Positions 25,441-33,294 of a stretch of 33,424 bases of DNA are shown one piece after another. The stretch is from a bacterium. Its GTDB lineage: Bacteria; Bacillota_I; Bacilli_A; RF39; UBA660. The stretch's first letter is position 1. Each line of letters opens with the position of its first letter. The DNA lies in the NCBI GenBank assembly GCA_029100545.1, contig JAQXPH010000025.1:1-33424 (forward strand). Direction: 5' to 3'. The position numbers and the translations under genes are program-made. A model generated the notes under the pieces. That model was not told the origin of the DNA, searched no databases, and was given only the letters and a program-made list of their open reading frames with translations.

Positions 25441-26064
25441 CTATGCTCTTACTGCCCCCAAAACAATACATAATACTATTATAACTAAAATACCTATACA
25501 AAGCAAATTATTAAATAATTTTGTTTTAAATATATTAGGTAAATATTTATACAATTTATTAAATATCAAATATAATATATATCCTATAGAACAACCAATT
25601 GTATTTAATAAAATATCATCTATATCAAAACTTCTTCCAATATTAAGTTGAACTATTTCTATAGTTGTACTAACACATATTGCAATTAATAAAATATATA
25701 AAATATTTTTAGGTTTAATATATTTTGAAATAATATAGCCAAATGGAATAAATAATGCAATATTTCCAATTACATTTAATAAAAAATATTCACTTGTTAT
25801 TTTATAACGCATAATTTCTGCAAAAGGAATAATATTAATTCCTCCTCCTAAAGTATTATAATCTACTCTTGTAACAAGTTCATAAAGCAAAAGTAAATAA
25901 AACACGGAAAATAAAGTCCAAAACTCTTTATAAAAATCAAACTTTATTTTATTTATTTTTAAGTAAGCAAATCTAATACTTATAATAGTTACTAAAATTA
26001 TAACAAGCGAAGGCCAAATATTTACAATACTATTTTTTAATATATTAAAAATCAATTTAATCAC
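25441..26064 (-). CDS. VanZ-like membrane protein
   Basis: 207 residues with five or so membrane helices. The VanZ family pattern is visible: NIIPFAEI, then NVIGNIALFIPFGYII and the acidic SFDIDDILLNTIGCSIGY. The family is linked to teicoplanin resistance in VanA operons, but most chromosomal members are of unknown function. It starts at GTG (26064) within the end of yqfD (8-nt overlap), where AAGTAGAAGG acts as ribosome site. In B. subtilis phoH and the HD phosphodiesterase gene yqfF occupy this place. Confidence 0.85.
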   Translation of the reverse strand: MIKLIFNILKNSIVNIWPSLVIILVTIISIRFAYLKINKIKFDFYKEFWTLFSVFYLLLLYELVTRVDYNTLGGGINIIPFAEIMRYKITSEYFLLNVIGNIALFIPFGYIISKYIKPKNILYILLIAICVSTTIEIVQLNIGRSFDIDDILLNTIGCSIGYILYLIFNKLYKYLPNIFKTKLFNNLLCIGILVIIVLCIVLGAVRA

Positions 26065-27187
26065 CTTCTACTTTTTGATATCCTATTTGCTGATTAGCTA
26101 TAATAAATACATCCATCTCCATTGTACTATTATTTATACTTTTTTGCAAAACTTTTTCATATATTATTTCTTCATTTTCTAAAAGGCGCAAATTTATTTT
26201 CTCTTTGGCAAGTTCTACTGCCCTTTTTAATATTTCTTCTTGTGTATAAGTATGCTTAATTTTTTTTACTTCATAATCTTTTCTTAAAAAAATTTTTATA
26301 CCTAAGCCTTCGAAAATTAACTTTTTTTTGGATTCAAAATTTTCAAGTCTATTAGTAAATATTACATAATCTTTATCATTAATATTAATTACTATATTAT
26401 TTCTTTTTTTATTTGTTTTTTCTTTTTCATAATATGTAAAAGGAATACTTACTTTAACATTATACCAAACCTGAGCATAAACCTCTCCTTCTGCACAAAC
26501 CTGATTTTTTATTTCATCATTTAAAGTAATATCACCAGATATTAATAAATCACCCTCTTTTACATAATTATTAATTTTAACTACATTTTGACCTTTATAA
26601 GTATCAATATTTTGAATAAGTCCAGACTTTTTAGCATAGACATTACAATAATTATTTTTATTTTCTTTTTTATTTATTAAACGTTCTTCAACTTTAATAA
26701 TATATTTCATTCCTTTAACTTCTATTTCAAGCCAATCAATATCTTCTTTATTATTTTCTTTAATTATATCTTTTATTTTATTTAGTTCATTAAAATTTTT
26801 TCTTATAGTAAATTTTTTTATTCCAAAACTTTCAAGTTCTTCATTTAATAATTTAACTATTTTTTCATTTTCATGATCTATTTTAATATCTACTATTACA
26901 AATGATGAAAAATATAAAAAAGAAAAAATTAATATAATACTTAAAAAAATTAAATAATATTTTTTTAAAATTGTAATAAAATACTTTTTTCCATAATATC
27001 TTTCTATTTTAAAATTTAAATATTTATAATATTTTACTACTTTTTTATAATCTAAATAATCTATTTTTAAATATAAATAATTATTATTTATATAAGATAA
27101 ATAAACATTTACATTTATTTGATTTAATTTTAAAACTATTTCATTTATATTTAAGTTTTTTGTTTTAATTAATATATAACTTTTCAT
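26057..27187 (-). CDS. yqfD: Sporulation protein YqfD
   Basis: 376 residues. An N-terminal region of about 80 residues is followed by one membrane helix (about 79-95), then an extracytoplasmic part with the typical DIDWLEIEVKGMKYIIKVEE-like block, CNVYAKKSGLIQNIDTYKGQ and VKEGDLLISG. In Bacillus yqfD is made in the mother cell under sigma-E and is needed for sporulation. It overlaps yqfC by ATGA, as in other endospore formers. Confidence 0.9.
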   Translation of the reverse strand: MKSYILIKTKNLNINEIVLKLNQINVNVYLSYINNNYLYLKIDYLDYKKVVKYYKYLNFKIERYYGKKYFITILKKYYLIFLSIILIFSFLYFSSFVIVDIKIDHENEKIVKLLNEELESFGIKKFTIRKNFNELNKIKDIIKENNKEDIDWLEIEVKGMKYIIKVEERLINKKENKNNYCNVYAKKSGLIQNIDTYKGQNVVKINNYVKEGDLLISGDITLNDEIKNQVCAEGEVYAQVWYNVKVSIPFTYYEKEKTNKKRNNIVININDKDYVIFTNRLENFESKKKLIFEGLGIKIFLRKDYEVKKIKHTYTQEEILKRAVELAKEKINLRLLENEEIIYEKVLQKSINNSTMEMDVFIIANQQIGYQKVEGD

Positions 27188-27432
27188 TTTTTACCTATAT
27201 TTTTTATATTACCTTCTATAAGAAGTTCAATATTATTCATTTGCGTAATTTTTAAGTTATTTCCAATTATATCTATTGTAAAATTTTCTATTTTTAGAGT
27301 AATTTTATTTTCAGAAAGATTTATTATTCTTTCATAGTTATAAATATATATACTATCTTTGAAAAAAGAAATAAAATAATTATTATCATATAAAAAGTTT
27401 ATGATAGCATTCTTTATATTCAAAAATATCAC
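27184..27432 (-). CDS. yqfC: Sporulation protein YqfC (YabP/YqfC family)
   Basis: About 82 residues. The core ISFFKDSIYIYNYERIINLS, then ITLKIENFTIDIIGNNLKI and IELLIEGNI has the YabP/YqfC beta-strand pattern. The pairing with yqfD by a four-base overlap supports the call. The start is uncertain: the track uses TTG at 27435, GTG at 27432 lies exactly six bases after a TATAAT (27444-27439) and could be leaderless, and TTG at 27423 has GGTG upstream. It heads the yqfC-to-tdk run. Confidence 0.82.
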   Translation of the reverse strand: MIFLNIKNAIINFLYDNNYFISFFKDSIYIYNYERIINLSENKITLKIENFTIDIIGNNLKITQMNNIELLIEGNIKNIGKK

Positions 27433-27446
27433 CAATTAATTATATG

Positions 27447-27475
27447 AAAAAAGATAGATTTTAATTATCTATCTT
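27447..27475 (-). terminator. Terminator between tex and yqfC
   Basis: AAGATAGAT (27451-27459) pairs with ATCTATCTT (27467-27475) with a 7-nt loop, followed on the minus strand by TTTTTT. The tex stop codon lies in the hairpin. A TATAAT for yqfC begins a few bases later. Confidence 0.8.
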
Positions 27476-29626
27476 CTCATCTTCCTTAAGTAAAGAAAGC
27501 GAAACCTTTTCTTTTTCTAAGTCAATACCTACTACATAACAATCTACTATATCACCTACAGATAAAACTTGACTTGGATGAGTAATATAATTTTTACTCA
27601 TTTTTGATATATGAATAAGTCCAGCATTATGAAGTCCAATATCTACAAAAGCACCAAAATCAACAACATTTCTTACTGTTCCTTGTAAATGGTCACCTAT
27701 TTTTAAATCTTTAATATCTAAAATATCACTTTTTAAAATTGGTTTAGGCATATCATCTCTTGGATCACGATGTGGTTTAGCAAAAGATGAAAGTATTGTC
27801 TCAATTGTATACTCATCACTTTTAATTTCGTCTTTTAATGAAATAATATCAACATTATTTATTTTATCTTTTACTTTTTCACTGCCAATTTCTTCGGTAC
27901 AAATATTTAGTTTATTCATAATCTTTTTAGCTATATCATAACTTTCTGGATGAATATCTGTTGTATCTAAAATATTTGTTCCACCTTCAACACGCATAAA
28001 ACCAATTGCTTGTTCATAGGCTTTTGCACTTAATAATTTATTTTTTAATATTTCATCTCTTGATAAAATTTTGCCATTTTTCTCACGATAGTTTATGATT
28101 TTATCAATATATGTTTTTGTCATACCAGAAATATATTTTAAAAGTGATGGACTTGCGGTATTTATATTTACTCCTACATCATTAACTACTTTCATAACTA
28201 CATAATCAAGTGACTCAGACAATTTTTTATCATTAACATCATGCTGATATAAACCTACGCCAATGCTTTCAGGATCAATTTTAACAAGTTCTGATAAAGC
28301 ATCTTGTAATCTTCTTCCAATACTTATTGCACTTCTTTCTTCAACTACTAAATTAGGAAACTCACTTATGGCAAGTTTAGAAGCACTATAAACAGAAGCT
28401 CCTGCTTCACTTACAATAATATAATCAACTTTTCTATTAATATTTTTTAATACATCTACTATAAATTTTTCACTTTCTCTTGAAGCAGTTCCATTACCAA
28501 TTGCTACAATATCAACATTATATTTATTAATTAAATCAATTGTTTTTTTCTTTGCTTCTTCATATTTATTAATTGGTTCATGAGGATAAATTTTTTCTAT
28601 AGTTAAAACTTTTCCTTGAGGATTTAATACTGCAAGTTTACAACCAGTTCTAAATGCAGGATCTAAACCTAGGACAATTTTATCCTTAATTGGTTGAGTC
28701 AATAGTAAATTATTTAAATTATCACAAAAGTTTTTTATTGCTACTTCTTCTCCTTTTTCAGAAAGCTGTGCTCTAATTTCTCTTTCTACACTAGGAAATA
28801 TTAATCTTTTATAACTATCTTTAATGGAATCCTTTACTATATCTACTACAAAACTATCTTTATTTTTAATAATTTTTTCTTCAAGAAATGAAATAATTTT
28901 ATCATTATCTATTTCTATTGAAACACTTAATACTTTTTCTTTTTCAGCTCTATTTATTGCTAGAATACGATATGGTTTTATTTCACATACCTTTTCTTTA
29001 AAATCATAATATATTTCATAAACTTTTTTTTCATCAACTGCATCTTTTTTTATTTTAGATACCAAAAGACCATTTTTATAAATATAGCTTCTTATCCATT
29101 TACGATAATATGCATTATCAGAAATATATTCTGCAATTATGTATCCTGCGCCAGTAATAGCCTCATTTACATCTTTAACTTTATCATTAATAAATTTACT
29201 TGTAAGTGCATTTATATCTCCTTTAGTAGGAAATGACATAATCATTTTAGCAAGTGGTTCAAGTCCATTATTAATTGCATCTGTAGCTTTAGTTTTTTTC
29301 TTTTCTTTATAAGGTCTATATAAATCCTCAACTTCGACTAATTTTTCAGCGCTCATTATTTTTTCTTTTAATTCATCAGTTAATAAACCTTTTTCATTTA
29401 TTAAATTTATAACTGCTTCTTTTCTAGAAAGTAAATTTTGTTCATATGCATATATTTCATTAATCTGTCTAATTTGATTTTCATCAAGACCACCAGTTAC
29501 TTCTTTTCTATATCTAGCTATAAATGGTATAGTATTACCATTTTCAAGTAATTCTAAAGTTTTTTGAACTTGATTTTCTTTAATATTTAAATCATTTGCA
29601 ATATTTTTAATTATTTTATCATTCAT
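27461..29626 (-). CDS. tex: Tex-family RNA-binding transcription accessory protein
   Basis: 721 residues, normal length. N-terminal helical region with NTIPFIARYRKEVTGGLDE, a YqgF-like nuclease fold (VLGLDPAFRTGCKLAVL), the HhH region (DVGVNINTASPSLLKYISG), and a C-terminal S1 domain (GDHLQGTVRNVVDFGAFVDI). The protein contacts RNA polymerase and nucleic acid; in other bacteria it tunes transcription. GAGGTATATT precedes the ATG. It appears to be transcribed alone. Confidence 0.95.
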   Translation of the reverse strand: MNDKIIKNIANDLNIKENQVQKTLELLENGNTIPFIARYRKEVTGGLDENQIRQINEIYAYEQNLLSRKEAVINLINEKGLLTDELKEKIMSAEKLVEVEDLYRPYKEKKKTKATDAINNGLEPLAKMIMSFPTKGDINALTSKFINDKVKDVNEAITGAGYIIAEYISDNAYYRKWIRSYIYKNGLLVSKIKKDAVDEKKVYEIYYDFKEKVCEIKPYRILAINRAEKEKVLSVSIEIDNDKIISFLEEKIIKNKDSFVVDIVKDSIKDSYKRLIFPSVEREIRAQLSEKGEEVAIKNFCDNLNNLLLTQPIKDKIVLGLDPAFRTGCKLAVLNPQGKVLTIEKIYPHEPINKYEEAKKKTIDLINKYNVDIVAIGNGTASRESEKFIVDVLKNINRKVDYIIVSEAGASVYSASKLAISEFPNLVVEERSAISIGRRLQDALSELVKIDPESIGVGLYQHDVNDKKLSESLDYVVMKVVNDVGVNINTASPSLLKYISGMTKTYIDKIINYREKNGKILSRDEILKNKLLSAKAYEQAIGFMRVEGGTNILDTTDIHPESYDIAKKIMNKLNICTEEIGSEKVKDKINNVDIISLKDEIKSDEYTIETILSSFAKPHRDPRDDMPKPILKSDILDIKDLKIGDHLQGTVRNVVDFGAFVDIGLHNAGLIHISKMSKNYITHPSQVLSVGDIVDCYVVGIDLEKEKVSLSLLKEDEKIDN

Positions 29627-29652
29627 AATATACCTCTATGTGATTATAGCAT

Positions 29653-29672
29653 AAAAAAAATAGCATTTGCTA
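29653..29672 (-). terminator. Terminator-like hairpin upstream of tex
   Basis: TAGCA/TGCTA (29672-29661) followed on the minus strand by eight T. It ends any leftward transcription that reads out of the accessory region before the tex promoter (TATAAT at about 29649-29644). The 29627-30009 gap holds this, the small RNA candidate at 29816-29921, and a possible plus-strand promoter TTGACA-17-TATCTA near 29688-29716 with no gene that I can see. Confidence 0.5.
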
Positions 29673-29815
29673 CTTTCTTTTACTTATTTTGACACAATTT
29701 ACTTAAACAACTATCTAAATTTATTGTGTGTTCATTGGTAAGAAACATTACATTAGAAATAATTAAATCAATTATTAAATATTTTTAAGTATAAATTAAA
29801 ATAATATATTTGCAT

Positions 29816-29921
29816 AAAAAAACGAACTAAAAAAGTTCGAACTAATATCAATCTGGTGCCCTTTTGGTGGAAGTATAACAACCACTAGGCATAAATTTAT
29901 AGGTAGTAATAACTACTAACT
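29816..29921 (-). ncRNA. Small structured RNA candidate, about 105 nt
   Basis: A minus-strand TATAAT (29933-29928) with a weak -35 predicts a start near 29921. The RNA has a hairpin GTAGT/ACTAC, a second larger one closed by TGCC/GGCA with GTGG/CCAC inside, and ends in a strong terminator (CGAACT/AGTTCG, then seven T). No open frame of interest. It contains AGGGCACCA, the same nine bases as the 3' end of the tRNA-Arg in this window. I do not recognise the RNA family. Confidence 0.4.
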
Positions 29922-29974
29922 AGTCAAATTATACTACAAATTACTGATTTTTGGAAGAAAAAAATTGTTTTCAT

Positions 29975-29983
29975 GATATAATA
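29975..29983 (+). promoter_or_regulatory. Extended -10 promoter for the HD-domain gene
   Basis: TG-A-TATAAT is an extended -10 element about 27 nt before the ATG at 30010. The -35 region is not convincing. A ribosome site AAAGGAG lies between. Confidence 0.5.
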
Positions 29984-30009
29984 TTTTTATAAGAAGAAAG
30001 GAGAAAAAA

Positions 30010-31104
30010 ATGGAAAACTATTTACAAAAATTAAATCCAACATTAAGAGAATATTTTAGTATTTTATCAGAAGATTTTCCTGAATTTTTATTAGAATATA
30101 TAAATACACCAGCTATGCAAAAACAAGATAAAATTAGCATTTCATGTGGAACTTATTACTCAGAAATGTTTGATACAGAATTTTGGTATTCGAGTTTAGA
30201 ACATAGTATAGCTGTTGCGCTTATAATATGGCATTTTACAAAAGACAAAAAACAAACATTGTCAGGCTTATTTCACGACATTTCAACACCTGTTTTTAAA
30301 CATTGTATAGATTTTATGAATGGAGACCACGAAACACAAGAATCTACAGAAGATTTAACAAAAACATTAATTTTAAAATCTGATGAAATAATGACATTGT
30401 TAAAAAGAGATGGAATAGATATTGATGAAGTCGCAGATTATCACATATATCCTATTGCAGATAATGATACACCAATGCTTTCAGCAGATAGATTAGAATA
30501 TACTTTATCTAATGGGCTTGGCGCTGTAAAAAAAGTATGGGATTTAGATGAAGTAAAAGAAATTTATTCTAATATTGAAGTTTTTGAAAAAGAAAATGGA
30601 ATATTAGAAATGGGATTTACTGATATAGAACTTGCTAATAAGTTTGTAGAGAAAATGAGTGAACTATCAATTTATTATATGGATGATAAGAGAAGATTTT
30701 CAATGCAATTTTTAGCAGATATTATGAAAATAATGTCAGAAAACAATCTAATTACAATTAATGATTTATATAATATGTCAGAAGAAGAAGTTGTTAAGAA
30801 AATTGAAAAATGTGATTTATTTAATATTTCAGAATGTTTTAAACTTTGGAGAAATGCTTGTAATGTTAAAACAAGTTCTTCACAAGTTGCTGATGTTTAT
30901 AGTACAAATATAAAAGCTAAAAAAAGATATATCAATCCTTTAGTACAAACAAATAATGGTTTATTTAGAATTAATGAAATTTCACAAGAAGCAAATAATT
31001 CTATAAATAAGTGTATGGAATATGATTTTGATAGATATTTATATATAGATTTTAATTTTGATAATAAGGAAAAAGCAAAATCATTATCGCTTTCAAAAAA
31101 ATAA
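30010..31104 (+). CDS. HD-domain phosphohydrolase-like protein
   Basis: 364 residues. HD superfamily metal ligands are visible: His65 (LEHSIAVAL), His89-Asp90 (SGLFHDIS) and an Asp in LSADRLEYTLSNG near 160. The rest is helical and unfamiliar. HD proteins hydrolyse nucleotides or cyclic nucleotides; the substrate is not readable from sequence. AAAGGAG precedes the ATG. It is the only plus-strand gene of the second accessory region. Its stop codon lies in an inverted repeat. No toxin or defence partner is adjacent. Confidence 0.75.
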   Translation: MENYLQKLNPTLREYFSILSEDFPEFLLEYINTPAMQKQDKISISCGTYYSEMFDTEFWYSSLEHSIAVALIIWHFTKDKKQTLSGLFHDISTPVFKHCIDFMNGDHETQESTEDLTKTLILKSDEIMTLLKRDGIDIDEVADYHIYPIADNDTPMLSADRLEYTLSNGLGAVKKVWDLDEVKEIYSNIEVFEKENGILEMGFTDIELANKFVEKMSELSIYYMDDKRRFSMQFLADIMKIMSENNLITINDLYNMSEEEVVKKIEKCDLFNISECFKLWRNACNVKTSSSQVADVYSTNIKAKKRYINPLVQTNNGLFRINEISQEANNSINKCMEYDFDRYLYIDFNFDNKEKAKSLSLSKK

Positions 31105-31273
31105 TGATTTGATAAAGGCCGTGGCACGTTTTGCTCGCTTGCGAGTGAAAGTGGCGATAGGCTTTTTCTTTTATTTTCATTACGAAGTTTTGAAAATAAA
31201 AACATAATTTTTGCTTGGCTTTATGCCTTTCTAAAATTATGCTATATGGGGTTTCAAAAGGGATTTTCCCTTT
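31078..31273. repeat. Chain of five stem-loops leading to oriT
   Basis: Five inverted repeats in 196 bases: AAATCATTA/TAATGATTT (31078-31110), a G+C-rich stem around GCTCGC-TT-GCGAGT (31125-31153), TTTTATTTTC/GAAAATAAAA (31169-31201), CATAATTTT/AAAATTATG (31203-31241), and AAAGGGA/TCCCTTT (31257-31273). Track ORFs at 30897-31297 on the minus strand read through these arms and are probably false. The segment is less AT-rich than its surroundings. Confidence 0.75.
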
Positions 31274-31320
31274 GCACACCGTTATTGGCTCTGCCAATAG
31301 CGTAGTGTGTTACTCTTTTG
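31274..31320 (+). other. Putative origin of transfer (oriT) of MobV type
   Basis: CACAC-CGTTATTGGC (31275-31289) pairs with GCCAATAGCG-TA-GTGTG (31293-31309), a 15-bp stem with a TA bulge and a three-base loop. The right arm runs into TAGTGTG|TTACTCTTTTGG. The pMV158 oriT has the same plan, an inverted repeat whose arm ends TAGTGTG at the nick, then TTA. The nick is expected between 31309 and 31310 on the plus strand. The intact MobV relaxase gene is 0.7 kb away. Confidence 0.75.
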
Positions 31321-31351
31321 GATAAATCACAAAAATGTCATATAAAAATAA

Positions 31352-31963
31352 TTATGTGATTTTTAAAACAATTAAATCATAATCTTCTTTTTTGGGATAT
31401 GTATTTTTAACTATCTTAAATATTATTTTAATTTTTTCGTTATCTAGTTTTTCAATTATATTATAATCAACTTTATAAAATAATCTAATAAACACATTTG
31501 TGCCACTCTTGCATGTATCTATAATTCTATTTAACATTTTAATTTTATTTTTTACCATAGCGGCAATTAAAATAGTGTCAGCTTTTTTATAATTATATTT
31601 GAGCCCATTTTCACACTCGAATAATACATTTTTAATATTTAACATAGTTTTCAAATTATTGCTACATAATATCGCCTTTTTATTAATATCTAATCCTATA
31701 AATTTTTCATTAGGATAAAAATTGCAATATGATATAAGACTTAATGGCAGATAACCACACCCAACCATAATCATATATTTTTTATTGTTATAAAATTTTT
31801 TCGTTGTACTTATTTCATATTGAATATTATTATAGAAATCTTTGTTACAAGTTAAATATAAAAAGTTTTTTAAATTATCGAGATTTATATTCTCAATTTT
31901 TTTTATAGAATTTACTTCTTTGATTTCTGCGTCTAAAATAGTTTTCAAATGATAATTTCTCAT
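31352..31963 (-). CDS. Nicotianamine-synthase-like SAM-dependent enzyme
   Basis: 203 residues. Rossmann-type SAM site: MIMVGCGYLPLSLISYC (about 64-80), acidic FIGLDINKKAI (about 88-98), then ADTILIAAMVKNK (about 128-140) and SGTNVFIRL. The GxGxLPLS motif and the hydrophobic LIAAMV strand resemble nicotianamine synthases and bacterial CntL enzymes, which transfer aminobutyrate from SAM to make metal chelators. At 203 residues it is shorter than those (about 270), and no opine dehydrogenase or metallophore transporter is nearby. It could also be an ordinary methyltransferase. GGAAAAT precedes the ATG. It lies downstream of the relaxase gene. Confidence 0.6.
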   Translation of the reverse strand: MRNYHLKTILDAEIKEVNSIKKIENINLDNLKNFLYLTCNKDFYNNIQYEISTTKKFYNNKKYMIMVGCGYLPLSLISYCNFYPNEKFIGLDINKKAILCSNNLKTMLNIKNVLFECENGLKYNYKKADTILIAAMVKNKIKMLNRIIDTCKSGTNVFIRLFYKVDYNIIEKLDNEKIKIIFKIVKNTYPKKEDYDLIVLKIT

Positions 31964-32020
31964 ATTATTTTCCTTTTTTATATTTTATTAATAATTAAAA
32001 TTTGTTTAAATATATTAAAT

Positions 32021-32029
32021 ATTATATCA
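32021..32029 (-). promoter_or_regulatory. Possible promoter between mobV and the NAS-like gene
   Basis: TG-A-TATAAT (extended -10, TATAAT at 32026-32021) lies just after the relaxase stop and about 60 nt before the next ATG. The -35 is weak. No terminator separates the two genes. Confidence 0.4.
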
Positions 32030-32034
32030 TACTT

Positions 32035-33294
32035 TTACCTTTCTAAATCACTAAAACTATTTTCTTTAGTATAAAAATTATCAATATCAGCATACTCAAA
32101 TAGTTCATCTTCTTTTGTAGTATCTATTGCTATATCATAAATATCATCTTTATCAAAATCATTGTTATCATAATAATCCTTTATTTCGTTTGTAGTGGCT
32201 TCTTTCGTCTTCTCATTACCAATTTGTAGTAAATGCCTAAAGAAGTCCTTAATTGCCTTTAAAATGGCTTTTATGTATGAAATAAGGTTATCATTTTCTT
32301 TCTCTAGTTTTTGATTTTTAATTCTTAAATATTTAACTTCTTTTTGTATATTTTCATTTTCTTTTTCTAGAAATCTATATGATTTAGCATACTCACCAAC
32401 TTCTTTATAAACTTTTTGAATTTTAGGTTGTATTTCCATAACTTTTTTAGTTTGCTCTATAACTTTATTCATAGAGTCAAATGTATCTTTTTTTACTTTA
32501 ACATATTCTTTATCAAAAATGGTTTCTTTGTTAGAGCCCATTTTTTGTTCTAACTCTAACATAGATTTATTTAATTTTTCGTTTTTAGAAGTAAGTTCTA
32601 TATTTAGTTTTCTAGTAATCTTTTTATATTGTTTTATATCAATGTGTTCATTATCACTATTTTTAATACCACGATCCAAATCATAACCATTATTAATCAT
32701 TCTTTCGTGGTATTTATCTTGTAGTGTAGATAAATAATTTTTATCTTTCATATAATATTTTTTAGATATAGTCCATTTTTCTTTATCACTTCGTTTATCA
32801 TATTTTTTAATTAAAGGAACAACTACACAATGCAAGTGTGGTGTTTTTTCATCTAAATGAATTGTAGCATTTAATACTTGCCATTTCTCATAACCAACAT
32901 CTTCATAAACAAAATCCATACAACAATTAGCCCATTTAACTATTTCATCTTTAGTCATATCTTTAAAGAATTCTTTATCACTTGTAAATAATAATTCATC
33001 TGCTATAACACTATTAGAATCATCTAACATTTGACTAAAACTTTTCTTTCTATTTTCTCTTTCAGTCTTTTGTTTTTCATCGTGTTGTTTCTTATAATCT
33101 TTAACTAAATTCATATAAGAATTATAATAGTCTTTATGTAGGGGTGAAATTAAGTGTATATTATTAACTGATTTACTTTTATCTATATCAGGATTAGACT
33201 TATAAGCTTCTTTAGTTCTTGTGTTATGAGCACCAATTTGTCCTAAGTCTTTTAATTTATTTATTGGCTCAACTCTAAATATTGCATAACTCAT
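32035..33294 (-). CDS. MobV-family relaxase (Pre/Mob)
   Basis: 419 residues. Motif I has AHNTRTKE, with His23 where MobM of pMV158 uses its catalytic His22. Motif III HLDEKTPHLHCVVVP supplies the metal-binding histidines. A long coiled coil (about 230-340) and an acidic tail ending SDLER complete the protein. It would nick oriT, stay bound to the 5' end and lead transfer with help from a resident conjugative element. GAGGT precedes the ATG, and the upstream gene overlaps the start by 20 nt. No integrase is visible in the window, so plasmid and IME origins both remain possible. Confidence 0.93.
   Translation of the reverse strand: MSYAIFRVEPINKLKDLGQIGAHNTRTKEAYKSNPDIDKSKSVNNIHLISPLHKDYYNSYMNLVKDYKKQHDEKQKTERENRKKSFSQMLDDSNSVIADELLFTSDKEFFKDMTKDEIVKWANCCMDFVYEDVGYEKWQVLNATIHLDEKTPHLHCVVVPLIKKYDKRSDKEKWTISKKYYMKDKNYLSTLQDKYHERMINNGYDLDRGIKNSDNEHIDIKQYKKITRKLNIELTSKNEKLNKSMLELEQKMGSNKETIFDKEYVKVKKDTFDSMNKVIEQTKKVMEIQPKIQKVYKEVGEYAKSYRFLEKENENIQKEVKYLRIKNQKLEKENDNLISYIKAILKAIKDFFRHLLQIGNEKTKEATTNEIKDYYDNNDFDKDDIYDIAIDTTKEDELFEYADIDNFYTKENSFSDLER

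Noticed and set aside
29854-29921. A second tRNA gene ending AGGGCACCA
   Set aside because: No 7-base T loop, no matching acceptor 5' arm and no anticodon arm can be drawn.
30897-31297. Minus-strand ORFs of 102 and 81 aa over the HD gene end and oriT region
   Set aside because: They lie across inverted repeats and the HD coding frame, with no ribosome site or familiar motif; they are shadows.
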